Shown in pieces: positions 8,429 through 16,250 of a stretch of 64,000 bases of DNA. A program made the position numbers and the translations under genes. The first letter of the stretch is position 1. The number at the start of each line of letters is the position of its first letter. This DNA is from Myxococcus guangdongensis (GTDB lineage Bacteria > Myxococcota > Myxococcia > Myxococcales > Myxococcaceae), in the NCBI RefSeq assembly GCF_024198255.1, contig NZ_JAJVKW010000010.1, positions 372,001 to 436,000 of the forward strand, written 5' to 3'. The notes under the pieces were generated by a model that was not told where the DNA came from, did no database searches, and was given only the letters and a program-made list of their open reading frames with translations.

Positions 8429-8452
8429 GGCCCTTTACTTAAATAAAGGGCC
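8429..8452. promoter_or_regulatory. Perfect inverted repeat upstream of fic, candidate operator
   Basis: Arms GGCCCTTTA and TAAAGGGCC (9 bp, perfect) flank a 6-base CTTAAA spacer. The repeat lies 16 bases before the Fic start, in an unusually AT-rich stretch (8359-8467). The Fic protein ends in a winged-helix domain, so an autoregulatory operator is plausible. A hairpin in the leader RNA is the alternative. Confidence 0.5.
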
Positions 8453-8467
8453 TTGGATACTGAACGC

Positions 8468-9643
8468 ATGTTCGACACCTCTGCAGGAGCTTCCCGCCTG
8501 GGTCGGTTCGTGGAGACGACGGTCGCTGGGGAGCACGTGCGCGCGTTCGTTCCACCGTCCTTGCCGCCAAGCCCGGCGATCGACGTCTTGGGATTGTTGG
8601 AGCGGCTCAGCCTGGCCGAGCGTTCGTTGGGTCGCCTCGATGGCATCACCGTACTCCTGCCCCGTCAGGAGTTGTTCCTCTACATGTACGTCCGCAAGGA
8701 GGCAGTGCTCTCCTCGCAGATCGAGGGAACCCAGTCGACGCTCTCCGACCTGCTCCAGTTCGAACTGGGGGCTCAGGAGGGGGCACCCATCGATGATGTT
8801 CGTGAGGTCTCCAACTACGTCGACGCGATGATGTACGGGCTCGAGCGGCTCGAGAAATTGCCCCTCTCCCTCCGGCTTGTCCGCGAGCTGCACGAGCGGT
8901 TGCTACGGAGCGGACGCGGAGGAACGAAGGACCCGGGGGAGTTCCGTCGTTCGCAGAACTGGATTGGTGGGACTCGACCTGGAAACGCCTTGTACGTCCC
9001 GCCTCCTGTCACGGAGCTCGATGGCTGCCTGGCTTCGCTCGAACTCTTCATGCATGAAGAGCAGTCCAGGTTGCCGGCGCTCATCAAGGCGGGTCTGCTG
9101 CATGTGCAGTTCGAGAGCATCCATCCGTTCCTCGATGGAAACGGCCGGATAGGACGGCTCCTCGTGACGCTCTACCTGTGTGCGCGAGGAGTGCTCCGCA
9201 AGCCGCTGCTCTACCTGAGCCTCTACTTGAAGACGCATCGAGCGGACTACTACCGACTGCTCCAGGAGGTTCGCGAGAGAGGGGCTTGGGAAGCATGGCT
9301 CGAGTTCTTTCTCGATGGCATCGAGAAGACCGCGAACCAGGCGTTCGATGCCGCCACCCGCATCGTCGAGCTGTTCAAGCGCGACCGTGAGCGCATCACG
9401 ACCCACGGCGAGCGGGTGGGCTCCGCGCTCCGGGTGCACGACTTGTTGCAGGAACATCCCTACCTGACGTCGAATCAGCTCGTTGAGCGGACGGGACTGA
9501 CCTCCCCCACGGTGAATGCGGCCCTGGTGGATTTGGAGCGCCTGGACATCGTGAAGGAGGTCACTGGGCGCAAGCGAGGTCGCGTCTTCGCGTACCGCGG
9601 CTATCTGGAGATCTTGAACGAAGGGACGACGCCTTTGTCGTGA
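8468..9643 (+). CDS. Fic family AMP-transferase with Fic_N and winged-helix domains (SoFic-like)
   Basis: A 391-residue protein. The N-terminal Fic_N region (about 1-100) carries the inhibitory motif S82-S-Q-I-E86-G87, fitting (S/T)xxxE(G/N). The Fic core has the complete active-site motif H219-P-F-L-D-G-N-G-R227-I-G-R230. A winged helix follows at about 325-380 (SNQLVERTGLTSPTVNAALVDL within it). This is the class II layout of Shewanella SoFic: an AMP-transferase held in check by its own N-terminal glutamate. ATG 8468 was chosen over TTG 8453 on codon type. It stands alone between a protease operon and the gyrase-B-like array, which starts 121 bases downstream. Confidence 0.88.
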   Translation: MFDTSAGASRLGRFVETTVAGEHVRAFVPPSLPPSPAIDVLGLLERLSLAERSLGRLDGITVLLPRQELFLYMYVRKEAVLSSQIEGTQSTLSDLLQFELGAQEGAPIDDVREVSNYVDAMMYGLERLEKLPLSLRLVRELHERLLRSGRGGTKDPGEFRRSQNWIGGTRPGNALYVPPPVTELDGCLASLELFMHEEQSRLPALIKAGLLHVQFESIHPFLDGNGRIGRLLVTLYLCARGVLRKPLLYLSLYLKTHRADYYRLLQEVRERGAWEAWLEFFLDGIEKTANQAFDAATRIVELFKRDRERITTHGERVGSALRVHDLLQEHPYLTSNQLVERTGLTSPTVNAALVDLERLDIVKEVTGRKRGRVFAYRGYLEILNEGTTPLS

Positions 9644-9764
9644 GTCTGCTGCTCGCGGGAGTCAAGCGGCGGCGCTGATTTTCTCTCGAAGTTCACTGGG
9701 CCGAAGGGCCATTTTTCGAGCGAAGAAGCTCGGTCCCGAGCCGCGTGTCTGGTATTGTCTGGAG

Positions 9765-10913
9765 GTGCAAAACAGCGGAGAGGAATTGCGGCGGGCCATC
9801 CGCCGACGGCCAGCAATGTACGTCGGCGACACCATGGAATTCGGCCTGGGGCAGCTCGTCGAGGTCCTGCTGTTGCTGGGGTTCCTCGGCGCGCGGAATG
9901 GGGATGTGCGGGACATCTCCGTGGAGCTGCTGGCGGATGGCGCCTGTCGCGTCACCTTCGACGACTGGCCCTGGCCCTCCGGGTCCAGGGAGTCGGCCCG
10001 GTCGAGCCTCGAGCGCTGGTTGTCTTTCGAGGGCTTCGACTGGAGCGCGCCACCTCCACTGGGCTTGCCCCGAGGCGTCATCTCGCTGCCTCCCTACGTG
10101 GAGCTGGGGCTGGTCAATGCGCTCGCGTCCCGTCTGGAGGTCATCGCGTGGGAGGGTGCCCACCATTGGCGGCGCAGTTACCGTGAAGGGCTCGCGGAGC
10201 CGGAGTCCTCGAGGAGCTTGGTGGACGCGTCCCCTCCACGCCTCACGGAGCAGGGGCTGTGCATCACGTTCACCCCGGATGCTTCCATCTTCGAGCCTGG
10301 TGCTCGCATGCGCTCACAGCACATCCTGGAGCGGCTCCAGGTCCTCTCGGCCCTGCACCCAGGCGTCACCTGGCGCCTGCGAGATGTCCTCGTGGGCCGC
10401 GAGAGCTGCTTCCACCGGACGCGAGGCCTCGCGGACCTATGCGACGAGCGCGTGGACTCCCGCGGGCTTCTATCGCCGCCGTGGAGCTTCGAGGGCCAAG
10501 TGGGGTCGACCCAGGTGGGCCTCGCTCTCCAGTGGGGGGACTCCAAGGGGGCCGGAGTGCAGTCCTGGGCGAACATCCATCGCTGTTACGAGGGCGGAAC
10601 CCACCACCAGGGGCTCCATCAAGGCCTGCGCAAAGCGCTGCGCTCCAGGATGAAGGCGCGAGGTTCCAGCCAGGGGGCCTTGTCGTTCCCCGACGCGGCC
10701 CTGGTTGCCCACCTCACGGCGGTGCTCAGCATCGGTTTGCCCGAGCCCGTCTGGAAGGGCCCCACCCGGACCCAGATCGCCAATCCCGAATTGAAAGAGG
10801 ACGTGGCCCAGCTGGTCGCGACCTGGTTGGAGGCCGCGCTCGCCCAGGACTCAGAGGTGGAGGCCCAGATTCTGGCGCTGTCGGGAGCCCCCTTGAATGC
10901 ACTCCGACCCTGA
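9765..10913 (+). CDS. Degenerate gyrase-B N-terminal-domain paralogue, copy 1
   Basis: A 382-residue protein whose whole length aligns by eye with the ATPase and transducer domains of GyrB. It opens with IRRRPAMYVGDT (GyrB RKRPGMYIGDT). Further matches include GLCITFTPDASIFEP, PGVTWRLRD, LALQWGD and YEGGTHHQG, with the QTK-loop region near the C-terminus. The ATP site is lost: the Asn46 position is Leu, DDGRGIP has become DDWPWP, and the HGVG lid is missing. There is no Toprim domain. It therefore cannot be a type II topoisomerase and probably does not hydrolyse ATP. GTG 9765 is the first start in frame; its ribosome-binding site is poorly spaced. Function is unknown. Confidence 0.8.
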   Translation: MQNSGEELRRAIRRRPAMYVGDTMEFGLGQLVEVLLLLGFLGARNGDVRDISVELLADGACRVTFDDWPWPSGSRESARSSLERWLSFEGFDWSAPPPLGLPRGVISLPPYVELGLVNALASRLEVIAWEGAHHWRRSYREGLAEPESSRSLVDASPPRLTEQGLCITFTPDASIFEPGARMRSQHILERLQVLSALHPGVTWRLRDVLVGRESCFHRTRGLADLCDERVDSRGLLSPPWSFEGQVGSTQVGLALQWGDSKGAGVQSWANIHRCYEGGTHHQGLHQGLRKALRSRMKARGSSQGALSFPDAALVAHLTAVLSIGLPEPVWKGPTRTQIANPELKEDVAQLVATWLEAALAQDSEVEAQILALSGAPLNALRP

Positions 10914-11973
10914 CTCAATTGGCAGCCAGATTCGCCGACGGCCGGGGATGTACGTCGGCGACACCGGGATGTTCGGTCGGAGCTCGCTCGTCGAACTCCT
11001 CCTGATGCTGGGGTTCGTCGCGGCCAGGGACGGCGGTGCGCGGGAGATCTCCGTCTCGCTGCGCACGGATGGCTCCTGCCGCTTCTGTGTCGGGCTCTGG
11101 CCGTGGAAGCTCTCTGGTGGCGCCTCCTTCGCTCAGCTCGAGACGTGGCTCGCCCCGACGGCGGCCTTCGTGGAAATGGATGGGGACCTGGGGACGCTCT
11201 GTGCGCTCTCCTCTCCGCTGGACGTCATCGCCTGGACCGAGGACGACACCTGGTGTCGTCGCTACCGCGAAGGACTCGTCGAGCAAACCCTCGCGGACGA
11301 CACCACTCCACGAGCGTCGAAGTCCGGGCTGTGCATCACCTTCACGCCGGATGCCTCCCTGTTCGAAGCGCCCCCTTGCTTCGACGTGCCGCGCCTGCGA
11401 GAGCGCATTGAGGCGCTGTCCGCCTTTCATCCAGGAGTCACCTGGACGCTGCGGGACGAGGCCACTGGCACCGAGGCGCGATTCCTTCGGGAAGAAGGGC
11501 TCGCGGATTTGTGTCGGGACCTCTCGCCGTCTCCGCTCGGCCCCTGGAACCCCCTGAGCTTCGAGGCCGAGGTGGGCACGACGAAGCTCCGGCTCGCGCT
11601 CGTCTGGACGGAGGGCCCGGGGCGGGGATTGATGTCGTGGGCGAACCTCTTTTCGCGCAACGATACCGGGCCTCATCGCGTCGGATTCCGTCAGGGGATG
11701 CGTGAGGCCCTCTCCGCGTGCCTGAGGCGCCGAGGTGCCGGAGCGCGAGCCCAGCGCTTCGACGCCACGGCCTTGTTCGCGCACCTCACCGCCGTGCTCG
11801 ATATCCAGGTGGAGAAGACGGACTGGTACCTGCTGACCCGAGAGCGGGTCGCCAGCGAGGAGGTCCAGGCCACGGTCGCGCGGCTCGTCGCGCAGTGGGT
11901 GGAGCAGGCGCTCGCAGCGGACCCGCGGCTGGAAGTGTTCGTCTTGAAGCTCGCGGGGCTTCCTGCCCGCTGA
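10897..11973 (+). CDS. Degenerate gyrase-B N-terminal-domain paralogue, copy 2
   Basis: A 358-residue paralogue starting 17 bases inside the end of copy 1, so translation is probably coupled. It keeps IRRRPGMYVGDTG, GLCITFTPDASLFEA, PGVTWTLRDEATG and the terminal helical stretch. The nucleotide site is again destroyed: the segment matching the Asn box is ELLLMLGF, and the segment matching DDGRG is VGLWPW. The ATP-lid region is the shortest of the set. The QTK lysine position is Arg. The strong match to GyrB outside the active site points to a retained dimer or scaffold fold rather than an enzyme (inference). Confidence 0.78.
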   Translation: MHSDPDSIGSQIRRRPGMYVGDTGMFGRSSLVELLLMLGFVAARDGGAREISVSLRTDGSCRFCVGLWPWKLSGGASFAQLETWLAPTAAFVEMDGDLGTLCALSSPLDVIAWTEDDTWCRRYREGLVEQTLADDTTPRASKSGLCITFTPDASLFEAPPCFDVPRLRERIEALSAFHPGVTWTLRDEATGTEARFLREEGLADLCRDLSPSPLGPWNPLSFEAEVGTTKLRLALVWTEGPGRGLMSWANLFSRNDTGPHRVGFRQGMREALSACLRRRGAGARAQRFDATALFAHLTAVLDIQVEKTDWYLLTRERVASEEVQATVARLVAQWVEQALAADPRLEVFVLKLAGLPAR

Positions 11974-12054
11974 AACCCATTCATGACCTCGGGGCCCCCA
12001 CCTCACCTGGCCACAGCCAGGGAGCGAGGACCTCGATGGAATGAGGACCTTAGT

Positions 12055-13206
12055 ATGGAGCATGAGTTCTCTGTCGAAGACTGGCACCGCATGATTCGTC
12101 GGCGCCCCGGGATGTATGTCGGAGGCCTGGACGCGTTCGGGCTAGGCATGTTCCTGGAGCACCTCCTGGTGCTCGGGTTCAACGCGGGCAGGCTGGGACG
12201 CGTGCGCAACGTCTGCGTGGACCTGCTCGCGGACGGTGCATGTCGCCTCTCCCTCGATGGCTCACCGTGGCCGCTGCCTCCCTGGACCGCGCCCCTCGCG
12301 AGCCTCGAGCCGTGGCTCACGGTCGACGCGTTCGCGTCCAAGTCGGTCCTCGTCCCTGTTGCGCCGGGCATTCCCTCGGGCATCCATTGTCGGGACTCGG
12401 AGGTGTACCTCGGCGCCATCAACGTCCTCTCCTCGCGGTTCGACGTCGTCGCGTGGTCGAAGGGGCAGACGTGGCGGCGTCGCTACCGGGAAGGCCGCGC
12501 CGAGGAGGACGTGCTCCCGCTCTCGGTGAGCGACATCTCGGAGTCGGGGCTGTGCATCACGGCCACTCCGGATGACTCGCTCTTCGAGTCACCGTGCCGC
12601 TTCTCCTGGCGCTGGCTCCAGGAGCGCGTCCAAGCCCTGTCGGCGTTCCACGCGGGCGTGTCCTGGACTCTTCGGGACGAGTCCACGGGCACAGAGGCGC
12701 GCTTCCTCCGTGAGCATGGACTCGCGGACCTGTGCGCCGAGCTCGCGGACACCTCGTTCATCCGAGAGCCCTGGACCTTCGAGGGACAGGTGGAGGCAGT
12801 GTGGCTCCGGGTCGCGCTCGGCTGGAGACATCGTCCGAGCCGAGGTCTGTCGTCCTGGGTGAATCTCCAGCGCTGTCTGGTGGGTGGACCGCACCATCGG
12901 GGATTCCTCGTGGGGATGCGCAGGGCGTTCGTCTCGCGCCTGCGGCGCCTGGGCCGTGAGCGCGATGCGCAGACCTTCTCGGACGGAGCGTTGCTCGAAC
13001 ACCTCACGGGTGTGCTCGACCTGCGCGTCGCGCCGGACATCCTGGGCAATCCCCACAAGCGGGTGTTCGCCCCGTCCGAGGTCGAGGCCCCCGTCGCGCG
13101 GCTCGCGGAGGACTGGGTGACGCGTGCGCTCACTGAGGACCCGGAGCTGGAGGCCACGTTGTTCAAGTTCGCGGGGTGCGAACCCGCTGGAGGGAACGGG
13201 GCATGA
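12055..13206 (+). CDS. Degenerate gyrase-B N-terminal-domain paralogue, copy 3
   Basis: A 383-residue paralogue. ATG 12055 is preferred over ATG 11983 because GAGGA precedes it at good spacing and the family similarity starts just after it (MIRRRPGMYVGG). It contains GLCITATPDDSLFES, SWTLRDESTGTEARF and a GPHHRGF segment matching the GyrB GGTHLAGF region. The Asn box reads EHLLVLGF and the DDGRG position DGSPWP, so ATP binding is not expected. It is closest to copy 2 in the central domain. It ends in a 4-base ATGA overlap with copy 4. Confidence 0.78.
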   Translation: MEHEFSVEDWHRMIRRRPGMYVGGLDAFGLGMFLEHLLVLGFNAGRLGRVRNVCVDLLADGACRLSLDGSPWPLPPWTAPLASLEPWLTVDAFASKSVLVPVAPGIPSGIHCRDSEVYLGAINVLSSRFDVVAWSKGQTWRRRYREGRAEEDVLPLSVSDISESGLCITATPDDSLFESPCRFSWRWLQERVQALSAFHAGVSWTLRDESTGTEARFLREHGLADLCAELADTSFIREPWTFEGQVEAVWLRVALGWRHRPSRGLSSWVNLQRCLVGGPHHRGFLVGMRRAFVSRLRRLGRERDAQTFSDGALLEHLTGVLDLRVAPDILGNPHKRVFAPSEVEAPVARLAEDWVTRALTEDPELEATLFKFAGCEPAGGNGA

Positions 13207-14235
13207 AGAGCGATGGAGAAGAGCTGCGGCGGAGCATCCGCCTGCGACCGTCGATGTGCATCGGCGGCGTGGGCACTTCGGGGCTTCAGTCTCTCGTGGA
13301 GCCCTGGCTGTTGCTGGGATTCATGGGGCGCGGTGAGGGCAGCGCTCAGGACGTGTCCGTGGACCTGCGCGCGGACGGCTCCTGTCGAATCGCATTCGAG
13401 GGCTGGCCCTGGTCCGCTCCGTTCGGGGAGAAGTCCTTCGAGGACCTCTCGAGGTGGCTCACGTTCGACGGTTATGATTGGCAGGCACGTCCCCCCAATC
13501 AGGAGGTTCCTCTCGGAGTCCTCCGGCAAGGCCCCGGTGTGGACCTGGGCCTCGTCAACGCGCTCTGCTCCTCATTGGAGGTCATCGCCTGGGGTGGCGG
13601 TCGGACCGGGCGCCTTCGCTCGTTTCCCTGCCCACTTCATCCTGGAGCGGATGCGTGACCTCTCCGCCCTGGAGACGGGAGGGGGGTGGTGTCTGCGGGA
13701 CGAGGTGTCTGGCGCGGAGACCCGGTTGCGCCGTCCCCGAGGTCTCCCGGACCTGTGTGACGAGCTGTCGAAGCAGTGGGGCTTCCTTCCCCATCCCTGG
13801 AGCTTCGAGGGACAGGTAGGACAGACGCGGGTCCGGCTCGCGCTCCAGTGGTGCTCCTATCAGCACAAGGTGATGCGCTCCTGGGTGAACCTGCGCTGGG
13901 CGTCCGAAGGGGGCACCCACCTCCAAGGGTTCCGACTGGGGCTGCGCAAGGCCTTGCGTGCGAGGCTCAATGCGCGAGCGCCTCAGCAGGAGGCCTCACT
14001 CCCCTCCGACGAGGAGCTGGAGCAACACCTCACGGTGGTGCTCGACCTGCGACTGTCGGAGCCTGTCTGGCATGGGCCCAGCGGCACGAAGCTCACCAAC
14101 CCCGAGACGAAGTCAGAGGTCGCGTGGCTCGTCGCCGGCTGGTTGGAGAAGGCACTCGCGGACAACTCCGCGATGGAGGACCGGGTGCTGTCGACGCTGG
14201 GCCTGCTCAGGAGCAAATCGCACGACCTCGAGTGA
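13203..14235 (+). pseudogene. Degenerate gyrase-B-like paralogue, copy 4, broken by deletion and frameshift
   Basis: From ATG 13203 the first frame encodes IRLRPSMCIGG through LGLVNALCSSLEVIAWGG. It then goes out of frame near 13605-13625 and stops at 13658. The rest of the family sequence continues in the +1 frame (HFILERMRDLSALETG, WCLRDEVSG, EGGTHLQG) to 14235. Compared with copies 1-3, about 50 residues around the YREG to TFTPDAS segment are missing at the junction, so a deletion of non-triplet length explains both defects. The reading frame downstream has stayed open, which suggests the lesion is recent. A hairpin follows the stop. Confidence 0.75.
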
Positions 14236-14242
14236 GCTCGCA

Positions 14243-14263
14243 CCCGGTTCGAGCAGAACCGGG
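14243..14263 (+). terminator. Putative terminator of the gyrase-B-like array
   Basis: Perfect 8-bp stem CCCGGTTC / GAACCGGG with a 5-base loop, 7 bases after the last stop of the array. No U-tract. Confidence 0.5.
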
Positions 14264-14319
14264 GAGCCACCATCACGAGGAAGAAGAATGAGCGCGCCCG
14301 AGTGAGGAAGCCGGAATCT

Positions 14320-14391
14320 CTGATTACGAGTCAGGTGCCGCACCCGCGGCGTCACCCCCATGAGAGTGGAGGTGGACGGAGTTGAACCGTC
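14320..14391 (-). other. Degenerate tRNA-like remnants (tRNA 3' end and a Thr-CGU-like anticodon arm)
   Basis: On the minus strand, 14391-14375 forms a perfect T-arm (GACGG, loop TTCAACT, CCGTC). It is followed by the acceptor strand CACCTCC and A. The sequence then leaves the expected CCA, so the match stops exactly at a tRNA or tmRNA 3' end. Further on, about 14335-14320 reads CTGACTCGTAATCAG, a good anticodon arm with CGU (Thr). Its spacing would suit a second tRNA beginning near 14361. No complete cloverleaf can be built for either. These look like decayed tRNA pieces, or an attachment-site copy left by integration. Confidence 0.3.
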
Positions 14392-14437
14392 TTGAGGAGC
14401 GTGTAGGACCTTCTCGAACGGGCGCGCTCGAAGCAGA

Positions 14438-14461
14438 GGGACGGTAATGCCTCACCGTCCC
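14438..14461 (-). terminator. Putative terminator after the small Cys-rich lipoprotein gene
   Basis: Perfect 8-bp stem GGGACGGT / ACCGTCCC with an 8-base loop, just past the lipoprotein stop and between converging genes. Confidence 0.5.
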
Positions 14462-14475
14462 TGACGGCCCACCCC

Positions 14476-14778
14476 TCACCCACAGGTACCCGAGGGGCCA
14501 CACGTCTCCGGAGGGATGCAGACGGCGGCGCAGTTGTTGGGCGAGGGGCACGTGCCGCAGTACACCGAGCGGTGTTTGCCGCACGAATCGACGGCCATCA
14601 CTTGTCCGCAGGAGCCGAAGCTCCGCATGCACAGCGCCGCGTCCGGCTCGCCCTTGCAGGTGGACAGGGTGGACTCGTGCGGGCTCTTCGTGGGCGAGGG
14701 GCGCGCAGCATTGGACTTCCGCACGGCACCGCAGGCGCACAGCATCAACACGGGCAACAGGAAGAGGCGCTTCATCAT
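14476..14778 (-). CDS. Small cysteine-rich lipoprotein, unknown function
   Basis: A 100-residue protein with a lipobox (LMLCAC, Cys near 16). The frame is open further upstream, but GAGG lies just before ATG 14778/14775 and the signal peptide begins there. The mature part has about ten cysteines spaced in pairs (CGKHRSVYCGTC, CAAVCIPPETC), like small disulphide-rich exported proteins of myxobacteria. No enzymatic motif is seen. It is convergent with the gyrase-B-like array. Confidence 0.7.
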   Translation of the reverse strand: MMKRLFLLPVLMLCACGAVRKSNAARPSPTKSPHESTLSTCKGEPDAALCMRSFGSCGQVMAVDSCGKHRSVYCGTCPSPNNCAAVCIPPETCGPSGTCG

Positions 14779-14983
14779 CAGGACCTCGTGCATGAGGAGC
14801 ACGGGCCACCCCCGCGCTCTTCTGGTGCAACCCCATGGCCCCCCGACTTGCGAACCCCACCCGTGTGGACCCAAAACCACACGCGAAGCTGGCTCACCCC
14901 TTGCTCTATACTTGGGGCTCTCACGCAGACTCCCTCCTCGCGTGGTCCACGGGCCACGCCTGAGTGGCCCCAGCGCCACACCC

Positions 14984-15676
14984 ATGTCCTCGGCCATGAC
15001 CCTGTTCTCCGTGTCGCGTCACCACGGCCTGTTGCCCGCCACGCTGTGCAGCGTCCTCGCCGTGGCCCTCCTGGCCCTCCGCCTCGACTGGAGCGAGCGC
15101 GCCAGCTTCGCCTTCCTCACCTGGAACCTGTTCCTCGCCTGGGTCCCCTATGTCCTGGCCCTGCTCGCGCGGGTGCTCATGGTGCGAGGCCATGGCCGTG
15201 GCTGGGTGCTGGCGCCGCTCGCCCTGGGGTGGCTCGCGCTGTTCCCCAACGCGCCCTACCTCCTCACCGACTTCATCCACCTGCACCAGCGGCCCGTCGT
15301 CCCGCTCTGGTTCGACGCGGCCCTGTTGGCCCTGTTCGCCGCCACCGGGTGGATGCTGGGCTTGTTGTCCCTGGAGGTCTGGAAGCAGTGGCTGGAGGAG
15401 CGCCACGGCCGTCGCACGGCGTGGGCCTTCGTCGGCGTCACCTCGCTCTTGTGTGGCTACGGCATCTACCTGGGCCGCGTGGAGCGGTGGAACAGCTGGG
15501 ACGTGCTCGCGGACCCCTGGCGCCTGTTCGCGTCGATGGCCGCCCACCTGCGCGAGCCCTGGGCCTTCCCCTACCTGCCCCACCTCACCGTCTTCTTCGC
15601 CCTGGTGCTGCCCGTGTCCTACGTCGCCTTCGAGGCGTTCGTCCTCCGGCTGCGCCGCCAGCGCGCCACCCCCTGA
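14984..15676 (+). CDS. DUF1361 family membrane protein
   Basis: A 230-residue polytopic membrane protein with about six or seven hydrophobic segments. It contains the family hallmark LFPNAPYLLTDFIHL with a nearby HQRP, and the conserved GYGIYLGRVERWNSWDV followed by a final membrane helix. DUF1361 proteins are inner-membrane proteins of unknown function. Starts at 14984 or 14996 are both possible; the long open frame upstream is the shadow of the opposite-strand lipoprotein gene and is not part of the protein. Confidence 0.82.
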   Translation: MSSAMTLFSVSRHHGLLPATLCSVLAVALLALRLDWSERASFAFLTWNLFLAWVPYVLALLARVLMVRGHGRGWVLAPLALGWLALFPNAPYLLTDFIHLHQRPVVPLWFDAALLALFAATGWMLGLLSLEVWKQWLEERHGRRTAWAFVGVTSLLCGYGIYLGRVERWNSWDVLADPWRLFASMAAHLREPWAFPYLPHLTVFFALVLPVSYVAFEAFVLRLRRQRATP

Positions 15677-15684
15677 GGCACGAA

Positions 15685-15719
15685 CACCGCCCACGCTCCG
15701 GACAGGAGCGCGGACGGTG
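15685..15719. terminator. Imperfect hairpin between convergent genes
   Basis: Nested complementary blocks CACCG...CGGTG and CGCTCC...GGAGCG form an interrupted stem. It could terminate both the DUF1361 gene and the basic-protein gene on the other strand. Confidence 0.4.
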
Positions 15720-15752
15720 GGTTGTTGATGAGAGGGCCTTTGGAAGCGGCGC

Positions 15753-16052
15753 TCAGCCGCCGTGGATGCGCGAGCGTTTGCGCGGACCACCCCGGTGCTT
15801 CACGTTCATCTCGCTGGGCGCCTTCTTGCGTCCGTTGAGCGAGGTGCGCCGCCGGTTGCTCTTGGGTGCGTGCTCCTCCGCCGCTGGGCCCAGCGTCACG
15901 CGCGCCAGCGTCTTGGTTCGCCTGAGCGCCGCCGCCTCGTCCCGGGGCAACGTCTTGCGGCCCTTGGAGGCCTGCACGCTGGGCTGCGCCTCGCCGGCCG
16001 AGGCCACCCGCCGCTTGTTCTTCACTCCCGCCATTTTCGTCCGGACCGCCAT
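15753..16052 (-). CDS. Small strongly basic protein, unknown function
   Basis: A 99-residue protein with about 27 Lys/Arg and no hydrophobic core, resembling a nucleic-acid-binding or ribosome-associated tail. A perfect AAGGAGG lies about six bases before ATG 16052, good evidence that it is translated. It ends RKRSRIHGG. No family was recognised; likely a disordered DNA- or RNA-binding protein (inference). Confidence 0.65.
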   Translation of the reverse strand: MAVRTKMAGVKNKRRVASAGEAQPSVQASKGRKTLPRDEAAALRRTKTLARVTLGPAAEEHAPKSNRRRTSLNGRKKAPSEMNVKHRGGPRKRSRIHGG

Positions 16053-16250
16053 GTCGCCCTCCTTCCCTGGAGAGGTAAGGACGGCTCCATGGCTTGTCCA
16101 ACCCCTCCAGGGGCGGAGCCAGGGGCTCGACGCCCCACGCTCAACGTCCGCCTGGCAGCCCGTGTGGGCTTCCCCGAGGGAGTGGGCCCGGCCACGGGGT
16201 CGACCCGGAGCCGTGAGGCCCGCTGCCCTCGGCGAAAAGACGATGCGCCC

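Noticed and set aside
8468..9643. Fic gene as a FicT-type gyrase toxin with a separate antitoxin
   Set aside because: Its inhibitory motif is within its own N-terminal domain and it has a C-terminal winged helix, so it belongs to the self-inhibited class II group; no FicA-like gene is adjacent.
9765..13206. Annotation as gyrB or parE genes
   Set aside because: The ATP-site residues and the whole Toprim half are absent.
13203..14235. Programmed frameshift in the fourth gyrase-like copy
   Set aside because: No slippery sequence or stem-loop is apparent at the shift, and about 50 residues of the family are missing at the same place, so a deletion is the simpler explanation.
14243..14275. Plus-strand tRNA 3' end suggested by GGTTCGA and a following GCCACCA
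   Set aside because: The complementary strand does not follow the seven-base loop as a T-arm requires; the sequence is better read as a plain 8-bp terminator hairpin.
14320..14400. Complete tRNA or tmRNA gene
   Set aside because: Only a T-arm/acceptor piece and one anticodon arm fit; no D-arm, no matching 5' acceptor strand and no tag-peptide frame could be found.
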